Below are positions 46,686 through 55,934 of a stretch of 64,000 nt of DNA, in pieces. This DNA is from Lachnospiraceae bacterium (lineage in GTDB: Bacteria > Bacillota > Clostridia > Lachnospirales > Lachnospiraceae): contig JAFZOW010000085.1 of NCBI GenBank assembly GCA_017552715.1, forward strand, positions 1 through 64,000, read 5' to 3'. The notes under the pieces are model-generated. The model had not been told where the DNA came from. It worked only from the letters and a program-made list of their open reading frames with translations, and ran no database searches. Position 1 is the first letter of the stretch. Every line of letters begins with the position of its first letter. The translations under genes and the position numbers were made by a program.

Positions 46686-48071
46686 ATGCTTCAGGACATC
46701 ATAGGAAGTAAGACGGTACTGTTTGCCGATGGCGTACAGACAGTACTGAGAGCACATGAAAACAGGAACCGGAATGTCGCCATACTGAAAGGAAACCTGG
46801 TGAACAATTCCCGCAGCGAAAGCCGGGGGATCAACGCCCGAGTGAACCGTAACGGGATCTTCGGCTTCGCGTCCATCGCGGATTACACTCCGGAGGCCGC
46901 GGAGAAGGTCATTAAGGCCGCGACGGAGAATGCGGAATTCCTGTCCAGGCATTCTTCCCGCAGCATAGCACTCCCCGCATCGGTCTGCAGCGGCAGCGTG
47001 GCACTGAACCGGGATATCGTGGATGTGGAGCAGAAGCGTATCATAGAGCTCTGCCGCCAGTTTGACGATTATATCGCTAATAAGTATCCGGATCTGAGCA
47101 GCCGCATAATATCTTATGCCGAGGATTCCCAGGACCGTATCATCTACAGCTCGGATGCCGCCAGCGGCCATCTGGTAACACCGCGCTGTCATGTTTATAT
47201 TGTCATGACAGCCGAAACGGCAGAGGGTACGCCGGTGGAGATCTTTAAGGCCATTGGCGGCTTCGGCAGCTTTGAGGACCATTTCTCGGATCCTGAGAAA
47301 TACTATCCGGATATAGACAAGCTGTATAAACAGGTAATGGATAAGAAGGAAGGCATCTATCCCGAAGCCGGCGAGAAGACGGTGATCCTTGGGGGCCTCA
47401 TGGGCGGAATGCTTGCCCACGAAGCCGTAGGACATACGGTGGAAGCGGATCTGGTCCGGGGCGGCAGCGTAGCCGGTCCGAACTTAAACAAGCGGGTAGC
47501 TTCCGAACTGGTGACCATGGTGGATTTTGCCCACAGCTATAACGGAGGACTCGCTCCCCTGCCCGTCTATCTGGATGATGAGGGGATCGTCGCAGAGGAT
47601 GTGACGCTGATCAAAGACGGGATCCTGGTGGGTTATATGAACGACCGGGAGAGCGCGGAGGAATACGGCATGAAGCCTGCGGGAAACGCCCGGGGCTGGA
47701 CTTTCCGGGACGAGCCCATCATCCGCATGCGCAATACCTGCATCCTGCCGGGGAAGAATACGGTGGAGGAACTGATCGCCTCGGTGGAGGACGGTTATTA
47801 TCTGATCCAGTCCGGCAACGGCCAGGCGGATCTTACCGGGGAGTTCATGTTCGGCGTGACCTGCGGCTACGAGATCAAAAACGGAAAGCTGGGCAGGGCT
47901 CTTCTGGATACAACGGTCACGGGAGTAGCCTTTGACATGCTCAAGACCGTGGATATGGTCTCGGACGAGGTGACTTGGACTTCCAGCGGTTTCTGCGGAA
48001 AGAAACAGCCTATGGCTGTGGGTATGGGAGGTCCCCATATCCGTTGCAGGATAACCGTAGGCGGAAGATAG
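46686..48071 (+). CDS. tldD: Metalloprotease TldD
   Basis: TldD forms a heterodimer with TldE that degrades unfolded or linear peptides and trims some RiPP precursors. The zinc motif is HEAVGH (in GMLAHEAVGHTVEADL), with the third ligand expected in the C-terminal half near FGVTCGYEIKNGKLG. The length of 461 aa fits the family. SD GGAGGT is 6 nt from the ATG. It is followed 13 bp later by tldE. No RiPP precursor or cyclase is visible nearby. Confidence 0.93.
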   Translation: MLQDIIGSKTVLFADGVQTVLRAHENRNRNVAILKGNLVNNSRSESRGINARVNRNGIFGFASIADYTPEAAEKVIKAATENAEFLSRHSSRSIALPASVCSGSVALNRDIVDVEQKRIIELCRQFDDYIANKYPDLSSRIISYAEDSQDRIIYSSDAASGHLVTPRCHVYIVMTAETAEGTPVEIFKAIGGFGSFEDHFSDPEKYYPDIDKLYKQVMDKKEGIYPEAGEKTVILGGLMGGMLAHEAVGHTVEADLVRGGSVAGPNLNKRVASELVTMVDFAHSYNGGLAPLPVYLDDEGIVAEDVTLIKDGILVGYMNDRESAEEYGMKPAGNARGWTFRDEPIIRMRNTCILPGKNTVEELIASVEDGYYLIQSGNGQADLTGEFMFGVTCGYEIKNGKLGRALLDTTVTGVAFDMLKTVDMVSDEVTWTSSGFCGKKQPMAVGMGGPHIRCRITVGGR

Positions 48072-48084
48072 GAGGTGCGTTCAG

Positions 48085-49383
48085 ATGAAAACAGTAAGAG
48101 AGATCGGTGACAGCTTTGATGCGATCATAAAGGATCGCGATATACAGAAATATACCTATACCCTTTCCACATCGGAAAAGCAGGAACTGAACCTGGAAGA
48201 CGGTACTTTTAAACTGATGCGTACGGTCTTTGACCAGAACGGATCCGTAAGGGTATTCCGGGACGGTAAGACCGGTTCCGCAAGCGGAAACGATATCAGT
48301 GAAGAAGGTCTGAACAAGCTGCTTACGGAAAGCATCGCAGCCGCGGAATCCGCCACGGAGGATCCCTGCCATGATATCGCGCCGGATCAGGGGAAGGATG
48401 TGTTCCGTCAGGGAGTTGACAAGCCGGATATCGACCGCTTTATCGAAAGGGTACAGGAGCTTCTGGACCTGATGGATAAGGATTATCCGAAGATCAAGAT
48501 CCTCGGGGGCGTGGCCTCCATCGACCGCTGGAACTGGTTTTCCAGGAATTCCAACGGCACCGAGTTTGAAGGCATCGGAGGTCAGTACGGCTTTTCGCTG
48601 GAGATCAGCGCTTCGGAAGGCGATAAGACCACAGGCCTGGATTATGTATATTTTTCCACCGCGGATCTGGATAAGCCCTTTATCGAGATGGCGGATGTAA
48701 AAGAGCATCTGCAGGCTGTTTCGGACAGCATCTATCCGGAGAGTGTGGAAGGGAAATTTGAGGGGAAGGTCATCATGACCCCGTCCTGCGCAGAGAATTT
48801 TCTCTATATGACCATCGGCAATTACATTTCCGACCGCGTGATCATCGACGGTACCAGCCAGTGGCTGGATAAAGTAGGGGAGAAAGTGGCAGACGAAAGC
48901 CTGAGTGTGGCCCTCAGGCCCTTCGATGAGCGTATCGTGATGGGCGAACGCGGTACCCAGGACGGCTATCGCACAGAGGAGGTGCAGGTGCTGGAAAAGG
49001 GCGTACTGAAGACTCATCTCTTAAGCCTTTATGCCGCGAATAAAACGGGACGTCCCGTAACGAAGAACACCGGCCATGATCTGGTAGTGGAGCCCGGGGA
49101 TAAGAGCCTGGAGGAAATGATCGCTTCCGTGGACAAAGGCATACTCATGGGCGGCTTTTCCGGCGGACAGCCCGGGACCAACGGGGATTTTTCCGGGGTT
49201 GCCAAGAACAGCTTCCTCATTGAGAAGGGAAAGATCCGCTGTGCCTTAAGCGAGACCATGGTGAACGGGAATCTCGGGGACATCCTTAACCATATCTGCG
49301 GGATCTCGAAGGAGCAGTGCTTAAGCGGCAGTTCGGTGGTACCCTACATTGCCGTGGACGGCGTCATCATCTCCGGAAAATGA
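48085..49383 (+). CDS. tldE: TldE/PmbA-like partner of TldD
   Basis: This is the non-catalytic subunit of the TldD/TldE protease. It has the same fold as TldD but no HExxxH. Family segments are NGTEFEGIGGQYGFSLEISA, the glycine-rich GILMGGFSGGQPGTNGDFSG and a C-terminal EQCLSGSSVVPYIAVDGVIISG. At 432 aa it resembles PmbA. An SD-like GGAGGTG lies upstream. It shares a transcript with tldD. Confidence 0.92.
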   Translation: MKTVREIGDSFDAIIKDRDIQKYTYTLSTSEKQELNLEDGTFKLMRTVFDQNGSVRVFRDGKTGSASGNDISEEGLNKLLTESIAAAESATEDPCHDIAPDQGKDVFRQGVDKPDIDRFIERVQELLDLMDKDYPKIKILGGVASIDRWNWFSRNSNGTEFEGIGGQYGFSLEISASEGDKTTGLDYVYFSTADLDKPFIEMADVKEHLQAVSDSIYPESVEGKFEGKVIMTPSCAENFLYMTIGNYISDRVIIDGTSQWLDKVGEKVADESLSVALRPFDERIVMGERGTQDGYRTEEVQVLEKGVLKTHLLSLYAANKTGRPVTKNTGHDLVVEPGDKSLEEMIASVDKGILMGGFSGGQPGTNGDFSGVAKNSFLIEKGKIRCALSETMVNGNLGDILNHICGISKEQCLSGSSVVPYIAVDGVIISGK

Positions 49384-49412
49384 GATAAGGAAACGAAGCT
49401 GGTTCAAGCTTG

Positions 49413-49450
49413 AAAAAAGTGCCTTTCCGTCCCTCGGAAGGCGCTTTTTT
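49413..49450 (+). terminator. Terminator after tldE
   Basis: GTGCCTTTCC pairs with GGAAGGCGC, flanked by A6 and T6 tracts, so it could act in both directions. Confidence 0.88.
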
Positions 49451-49453
49451 GTA

Positions 49454-49482
49454 TTTACTTTTCCATGGATTTTTATTATAAT
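49454..49482 (+). promoter_or_regulatory. Promoter and leader hairpin of the caspase-like surface protein
   Basis: TTTACT, 17 bp, TATAAT. The leader carries a 7-bp hairpin CCGCATA/TATGCGG (49497-49516) just ahead of a strong SD AAGGAGG-type sequence. Confidence 0.7.
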
Positions 49483-49540
49483 GTAAAGACAAATTGCCGC
49501 ATAAAGGACTATGCGGTCATATAAAGGAAGGAGACTACAA

Positions 49541-52500
49541 ATGAAAGAAAAAAAGAGATTGTTAAGACTTCTCTGGTCACTGCTTCTTTCTGTCGTCATG
49601 CTTGCCGGTAATCCGGGTATGGCTTTGGCCATGGATGACGCAACGGAAGACGAGACCATGGAAGCCGACGGTTCGGTTCTGAACATGGATCAGACATCGG
49701 ACATGTGGCTGATCAAAGGTCAGTCCTACAAGCTTGCGGATTATACTTACGAGTACGACAGCGAAGCCAAGCTTTTTACCGTTAATGCCAAGGGTAAGCT
49801 GGTGGCAGGCCAGACCGAAGGAACGGGCAAGCCTTGTCATCTATGCTCCCGGAACTTCCCAGACGGTCATCGTGGAAGTAAAGGGCACAGGCAAAGCCCA
49901 GGTAGATAAAACGGCTAAGAAGATCACCATCGGAAAGGGAAAAAGTGTTTCCCTTGCTTCCCAGAGCAGCTTTTCCGTGGTCTCTGCAACGGATTCAAAA
50001 AATAAGACTCTTACCGGCAGTGCCATGAATAAGGTTGCCAAGGTGGCTTCCGGTAAGGTGATCGCCAAGGGTGCCGGTGTTGCGACTGTGAAGCTTAGCG
50101 GCCTTGTGGAAAATGAATATACCGTGGAAGTTGCCGCGCCCAAGATCCATAAGCCCTCCAGAGCTCTGAAGGTTGGCGGTACAGGAAGCGTATATCTGAG
50201 CCCGTCTTCGGCTCTTCCTATAGAGTGGACTTCTTCGGATCCCGGGGTCATCCAGATCACCAGCTCGGGAACCAGTTCTTCTGCCAGCATAAAGGCTCTG
50301 GCACAGGGTAGTTCAACGATCAAAGCTACGGTCAACGGAAAGGTTTTCAGCTGCAAGGTAAAAGCCGTTGCAGATAAAAAGCGTCTTGATGCTACAAGTG
50401 TTACCCTGAACACAGACGGTAAGGGCAAGACGAAGACGGTTAAAGTAAAGGGCGTAAGTAAGGTCACCTGGACCAGCGCAGATCCTTCCGTTGCTACCGT
50501 AGACAGCAAGGGTAAGATCACAGCTGTAGGAGCCGGTACTACCACTGTAACCGCATCCGGTTACGGCTCGGTCACCGTAAACGTTAAAGCGGTCACCGTT
50601 CCCAGCAGCCTCACGGTTCCTCTGGGCGGATTTTCCGCTATCGGAGTGACGGTTGACGGTTCCACCAGTTTCACCATGCCTATCAGCTGGAAGTCCTCCA
50701 AGACCTCCGTGGCTACCGTAAACAATAACGGTTTTGTACGCGGTGTCAAGGAAGGAAAGGCCAAACTCACAGCCAAGATCGGCGGCAATAAGTATACGGT
50801 CAATGTTGAAGTCAAGGCAGAAGGCGGTACCGCTCATGTACATCACTACCGTGTGTATAACGCCCGCGGTGTGAAGTACTGTACACAGTGCGGTTCCTGG
50901 TATTTCCCGCCTACCTATACCGTCAGATTCGTCAGCAATAACGGCCAGACGATCGACAGCGTCCGTATCCCTGAGGGAGAGACCTTCCAGTCCTGTGGTT
51001 ATACTCTTCCGGAGCTTACCCAGACCGGTTCCGTTTTCCTTGGCTGGTACAGCGATGCAGAGATGGAGCATCTCTTTGAGATCAGAACACCTGTTACGGA
51101 GAACACGGTTCTTTATGCCGCTTGGGAAGTCATTCCTGAAGATGTGGAAGGCCCCATCGATGATCCGGGATTTTTAACCAATGAGTATGAGATCGTAGAT
51201 TTCCATACCAGCACGGTTAACGTTAAGGCCGGCAATACCGGTGAGAATATTGATTTCTATGCACAGCTGATAACCCCGACTGTTGCGGATACAGAGGTAG
51301 CCGTATATGACGGTTCTACCAAGCTTATTGAGCTTAAAGATGACGGTATTGCTCCGGATGCGACAGCCGAAGACGGTATCTTCAGCGGAAATACGAACGT
51401 GTCTTCCAATAACGTAGGTTATAAGACCTATACCGTGAAGTATAAGGAAAAGGATAGCAAGGTAGATGTCTACTTCTATACCGAGATCCCTGAAGACGAA
51501 ATGACTGCGGCTGCCGCACTGAGCGAACAGCTTGCGGACGTGGCAACCAAGGAAGAGGCTCTGGCTATCCTTAATGCGAGTGATATCGTTGATCAGACCT
51601 CCATCGAGGTTTCCGAAGATAACAAGACCATCTCCTATAAGACGATCAATGGTATCATAGGTGTCTGGGAAGAGCCTTCTGCAGAGGAAGACGCAACCAA
51701 GGGTTCTCCGGCTGATGGACTCACAACCTCTCCCACCGGCTTAACCTATGACGATGTCCGTAACAGTCTCAATGCTAATCCTGTTTCGGCAATGAACTCG
51801 AAGAAGGATGTTCTTGTTGTAAGACCGTTCAGATCAACTGATTTCAAATATGATGATTTCAAGGAAACGGGAGAGATCCTGGCCGGTGCTTTCAACAGTA
51901 ACTGCGTTGTAAAAGATGACAGTTATGCTAACAGAAGTGTCTTTACGAGTTTTGGGGATTACGGTGTGGTCCTTGTCGATTCCCATGGAACTCTGAGTTA
52001 CGGATATAATATACCTTACATGCTTACCGGAGACAGTGCATCGAATATGAGCACTTATGGTTCCGGCGATCTTCAGGCCGGAAGGATCATAACCGCCGGC
52101 GGCAGGATCTGTGTGGGTGGGGACTTCATCAGTGCCTACTACGATGACGGTTCCCTTAACAACACCATGCTCTTCCTCGGCACCTGCTACAGCGCCTATG
52201 ATGATTCCATCTGTCAGGCTATGATCGACAAGGGTGCCAGTGTTGTATTCGGTTACACCCAGCCGGTATCGGTTGGATATTGCAACAATACGCTCTTTGA
52301 GCTGGTTCTGAATGAACTGCTGCTGAAGGGCAATACGGCTAAGGTGGCCTTGGATAATACCAAGGACTGCTGCGGAGCCAGAGAGGCTAACGGATGTGAA
52401 CTGGTAATGTACGGAAATGAGAATTATACTCTGATCCGTTCCGCCACAAGTTCCTATATTGCCGGACGCGTATTGGCCTATCCCGACAGAGCACTTCCGA

Positions 52501-53537
52501 ATGCGATCGTTACCATTACCAATGGTACTACCGTTAACAGAAGTTGCAGAGTGAGTCTCGACGGTTCCTTCTGCCAGCTGGTACCGCCCGGAACTTATAC
52601 TGTTCGGGTTACCGCATACGGTTATATGACTGAGATCCGTTCCGGTATTATTGTGACTGCCGGTCAGGGCGTGAACCTGGATCAGTCCATCCTGCTCCAT
52701 CGTGTTTCGGAAGCTACCACCAGCATTACCGGAACAGTGACCAGCTCCATGGACGGCAGCGGCGTAGCTTATGCCAAGATCAAATTCCGTATCAACCATG
52801 ATAATCAGGAAGGAGATTTCCTGAAGTATCAGGGTACCGACACCGATGTTGCCATCTATACGGATGCGAATGGTAAGTACAGCTTCAACAGCCTGCCTCA
52901 GGGATATTACACCATGGAAGTTACCCGTCGCGGCTACTATGTAGCACACAAGAATATCGTGGCGACCGCCGATACCGTGGCACAGAACTTCTCCCTGACG
53001 CCGGTCATCTTCAGCGGTGATGAGGATCTGAGGATCGTTCTTGAGTGGGGTGAATATCCGACTGACCTGGATTCCCATCTTGTGGGACCTCGTCCGGATT
53101 CCGGTATCTTCCATACCTGGTACCGTGACAAGAATGCGTATTCGGCCGGTTATCTCTTTGCCTACCTGGATCTGGATGATATTTCCAGTTTCGGACCCGA
53201 GACGACCCGAGTGTATGACATCCTGGATGGTGATTATAACTTCTACGTACATAACTATTCGGGCGATAACCGCGGTGATGTGTCTATCAGAGTATCCAAT
53301 GCAAGGGTTATGGTATTCGACCGCACAGGACTGGTGGATTCCTTTAATGTTCCTACCGATCAGGGAGATGAGCTGTACTGGAATGTATTTACATACAGAT
53401 ACAATGCCTCAACCGGCACCGGGAGAATCATACCTGTCAATACCATTACTTCTTCGCCTGTAGTATCTGATAACGGATATTACAATGGTGATGACTACGG
53501 TTACGACGATTCTGCAGACGGAGCAGAAAAGAAGTAA
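49541..53537 (+). pseudogene. Giant secreted protein E with a caspase-like domain, one-base frameshift near the start
   Basis: Two overlapping frames make one protein. The first (from the ATG at 49541, SD AAGGAGG) gives a signal peptide (LLLSVVMLAGNPGMALA) and an acidic linker. The second continues to 53537. Removing one G from GGG at 49825-49827 restores EGTASLVIYAPGTSQT. Domains in order: BIG2-like repeats, an InlB repeat (FLGWYSDAE, LYAAWE), a choice-of-anchor-like beta domain, a clan-CD-like peptidase domain with VVLVDSHG (His codon at 51984) and LFLGTCYS (Cys codon at 52185), two carboxypeptidase-regulatory-like domains, and a C-terminal DUF2135/YfaP-like domain (EWGEYPTDLDSHLVGP, then YVHNYSGDNRG). 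If intact it is a secreted cysteine protease of about 1330 aa. Confidence 0.75.
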
Positions 53538-53554
53538 GAAGTAATTAACAGAAG

Positions 53555-53587
53555 CGCCCGGTACATAACGTACCGGGCGTTTTTTTT
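53555..53587 (+). terminator. Terminator after protein E
   Basis: CGCCCGGTAC and GTACCGGGCG form a perfect 10-bp stem with a 5-nt loop, followed by TTTTTTT. It lies between convergent genes. Confidence 0.93.
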
Positions 53588-53631
53588 ACCGATCATTTTA
53601 AAGAAGCGGAAGGTATTTTCAAAAGCTGGTT

Positions 53632-54708
53632 TCAGCCTTCCTTACCCGCCACCGTATCCTCGATCATCTTGATGATGGTAGATATGGAATTGTACTGATG
53701 GGATTTTTCCATGTTGTCGATAAAGGTATCACGGTTGAAATACAGCTCATGCAGGTTGTCGATCAGGGAATCCTCGTCCAGGTTTTCTTCCTGCAGTACC
53801 AGGCTGTAGCCCTGTGATTCGAAAGAAGCGGCGTTTAAGAGCTGGTCTCCGCGGCTGCTGGTGGCGGGCAGCGGGATCAGCAGATTGGGGATGCGCAGGG
53901 CCAGCAGTTCGCAGATGGCATTGGCACCGGCGCGGCTCACCACCAGATCGGTGATGGCAAAAAGATCTTTCAGTTCCGATTTTACATATTCAAACTGTTT
54001 GTAGCCGGGGGTGGACAGCATCAGGTTGTCCATCTTTTCGTTTCCGGCGATATGGATAAGCTGGAAATCCGGCAGCAGCCGGGGCAGGGCTTCCCTTACT
54101 ACCTTGTTGATGGCGCTGGCTCCCTGGCTTCCGCCCATGACCATGATCACCGGCCGGCTCTTGTCAAAACCGCAAAGGGCTCTTGCCGCATCCGGGTCAC
54201 CGTGCAGAAGCTCTTCCCTTATGGGGGAGCCTGTGAGTACCGCTTTATCCGCGGGCAGGTATTTTAAGGTCTCGGGGAAATTGCAGCAGATCTTCGTGGC
54301 ACAGGGGATACAGAGCTTGTTGGCCAGTCCCGGGGTCAGGTCGGATTCATGGATGATGCAGGGGATCTTCAGCTTTGCCGCCGCTCTTATCACCGGCACC
54401 GATACAAAGCCGCCCTTGGAAAAGATCACATCCGGCTGCAGGCGTTTCAGAAGTTTTTTGGCTTCGCCGTAGCCCTTGATCACACGGAAAGGGTCGGAAA
54501 AATTCTTCGGATCGAAATAACGGCGGAACTTGCCCGTGGATACTCCAAAATAAGGGATACCGAAATCTGCGATGAGCTTCTGTTCGATCCCTTCGTATGA
54601 ACCTATATAGCTGATATCATAGCCCAGCTCCGTAAGCTTCGGGATCAGGGCCAGGTTCGGGGTCACATGTCCCGCGGTGCCTCCGCCGGTAAGTACGATC
54701 TTCTTCAT
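53632..54708 (-). CDS. murG: UDP-GlcNAc transferase MurG
   Basis: MurG adds GlcNAc to lipid I to form lipid II on the inner membrane face. The N-terminal glycine loop is GGGTAGHVTPNLAL. GGSQGASAINK binds UDP-GlcNAc, and SRAGANAICELLAL plus SSRGDQLLNA are further family motifs. The ATG at 54708 starts the conserved MKKIVLTGGG and is preceded by GAGGCAGAAGAG; a TTG at 54729 would add 7 non-conserved residues. The gene stands apart from any mur/fts cluster, within this window at least. Confidence 0.94.
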   Translation of the reverse strand: MKKIVLTGGGTAGHVTPNLALIPKLTELGYDISYIGSYEGIEQKLIADFGIPYFGVSTGKFRRYFDPKNFSDPFRVIKGYGEAKKLLKRLQPDVIFSKGGFVSVPVIRAAAKLKIPCIIHESDLTPGLANKLCIPCATKICCNFPETLKYLPADKAVLTGSPIREELLHGDPDAARALCGFDKSRPVIMVMGGSQGASAINKVVREALPRLLPDFQLIHIAGNEKMDNLMLSTPGYKQFEYVKSELKDLFAITDLVVSRAGANAICELLALRIPNLLIPLPATSSRGDQLLNAASFESQGYSLVLQEENLDEDSLIDNLHELYFNRDTFIDNMEKSHQYNSISTIIKMIEDTVAGKEG

Positions 54709-54781
54709 CTCTTCTGCCTCGATATTCAAAGTTTGACAGAAAGTATAGCATAAATTATAGTAGAATAAAAGGAGAAATTAT

Positions 54782-55648
54782 ATGCGTATTGCGACTATGG
54801 GCGGTACGGCAGACCTGCTGAGCCGTCATCACTTTACCATAAGAAAAAAATTCGGCCAGAATTTCCTGGTGGACCCCTCCAAAGTGGAGGGTATCGTGGA
54901 TTCCGCGGAGCTTACAAAGGAAGATGCGGTGCTGGAGATCGGGCCCGGGCTGGGAGGTATGACCCAGCTTTTGAGCGAACGTGCCGGGAGCGTGACGGCC
55001 GTGGAGATCGATAAAGAGCTCATCCCCATACTGAAGGAGAGCCTGAAGGACTGCGGAAACGTGGATATCGTGAACGCGGATATCCTGAAATTCGACCCGA
55101 AAGCCTATGCGGAAGAAAAAGGCATAAAGAGTTTTAAGGTGGTAGCGAACCTGCCTTATTACATCACAACTCCCATACTCATGCACCTGCTGGAAGGGGA
55201 TGCCCCCTTAAAGAGCATCACAGTGATGGTGCAGAAGGAGGTGGCGGAGCGTATGCGCTCGGGACCGGGCACAAAGGATTACGGAGCCCTGTCCCTTGCG
55301 GTACAGTACCGGGCGAAACCCACAACGGTCTGCACCGTACCGCCGGAATGCTTCATCCCCCGTCCCAATGTGGACAGCGCCGTGGTGCGTCTGGATCTTT
55401 ACGAAACCCCTCCGGTATCTGCAGCTGATCCTGCCCGGATGAAACGCATCATAAGGGCGGCCTTCAACCAGCGCCGCAAGACCCTGGCCAATGCCCTCAG
55501 TGCCGATCCGGCCCTGGGTGTCTCCCGGGAGGCTGTGCAGCAGGCCCTCATTTCCATGGGTCTGGACGAGCGTGTCCGTGGCGAAACTCTTACTCTGGAG
55601 CGCTTTGCGGAGCTGTCGGACAGGCTTGACAGCCCGTCCTCTTTATGA
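54782..55648 (+). CDS. rsmA: 16S rRNA dimethyladenosine transferase RsmA
   Basis: RsmA (KsgA) dimethylates two adjacent adenines in helix 45 of 16S rRNA, using S-adenosylmethionine. Motifs are KKFGQNFLVD near residue 23, VLEIGPGLGGMTQLL, the catalytic NLPYYIT near 123, FIPRPNVDSAVVRL and AFNQRRKTLANAL. The length of 288 aa is normal. SD AGGAG is 7 nt from the ATG. It is divergent from murG. Confidence 0.96.
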   Translation: MRIATMGGTADLLSRHHFTIRKKFGQNFLVDPSKVEGIVDSAELTKEDAVLEIGPGLGGMTQLLSERAGSVTAVEIDKELIPILKESLKDCGNVDIVNADILKFDPKAYAEEKGIKSFKVVANLPYYITTPILMHLLEGDAPLKSITVMVQKEVAERMRSGPGTKDYGALSLAVQYRAKPTTVCTVPPECFIPRPNVDSAVVRLDLYETPPVSAADPARMKRIIRAAFNQRRKTLANALSADPALGVSREAVQQALISMGLDERVRGETLTLERFAELSDRLDSPSSL

Positions 55649-55666
55649 TATAGTTTCTTCTTGTAC

Positions 55667-55740
55667 GGGATCTTAGCACAGCTGGGATGTGCGTCCGCTT
55701 CACGTGCGGAAGGTCACAGGTTCGAGCCCTGTAGGTCCCA
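55667..55740 (+). tRNA. tRNA-Val (anticodon CAC)
   Basis: A full cloverleaf fits: acceptor GGGATCT/AGGTCCC, D-arm GCAC/GTGC, anticodon stem TCCGC/GCGGA with loop TTCACGT (anticodon CAC), and T-arm ACAGG/CCTGT with TTCGAGC. The discriminator is A and CCA is not encoded. It is followed at once by a terminator. Confidence 0.95.
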
Positions 55741-55742
55741 TG

Positions 55743-55769
55743 AAAAAAAGTCCGTAAGGGCTTTTTTTC
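55743..55769 (+). terminator. Terminator after tRNA-Val
   Basis: AAAAAAAG-TCC pairs with GGG-CTTTTTTT around GTAA, directly after the tRNA. Confidence 0.85.
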
Positions 55770-55787
55770 ATTAATGAAACAGTATAA

Positions 55788-55853
55788 ATCCCCAAGCGGA
55801 GCTTGGGAGACTTAACAATATTGCGAGACCATCGGTCTGGTGGTACGTGACTT
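55788..55853 (+). other. Two-hairpin element downstream of tRNA-Val
   Basis: CCCAAGC/GCTTGGG (55791-55807) and AGACC/GGTCT (55826-55838), followed by GGTGGTACGTGAC. There is no coding capacity. It may be a tRNA-linked repeat or an island end; I cannot identify it. Confidence 0.4.
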
Positions 55854-55860
55854 TTAATGT

Positions 55861-55889
55861 TTGAAAAAACATGGCGCATGTGATATACT
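55861..55889 (+). promoter_or_regulatory. Promoter of the ATPase gene
   Basis: TTGAAA, 17 bp, TATACT with TGA before it (extended -10). CGCTAAA/TTTAGCG (55891-55923) forms a hairpin at the predicted transcript start. Confidence 0.8.
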
Positions 55890-55934
55890 GCGCTAAAACA
55901 CGCAATAATCGTCTGATTTAGCGAGGTATAAAAC

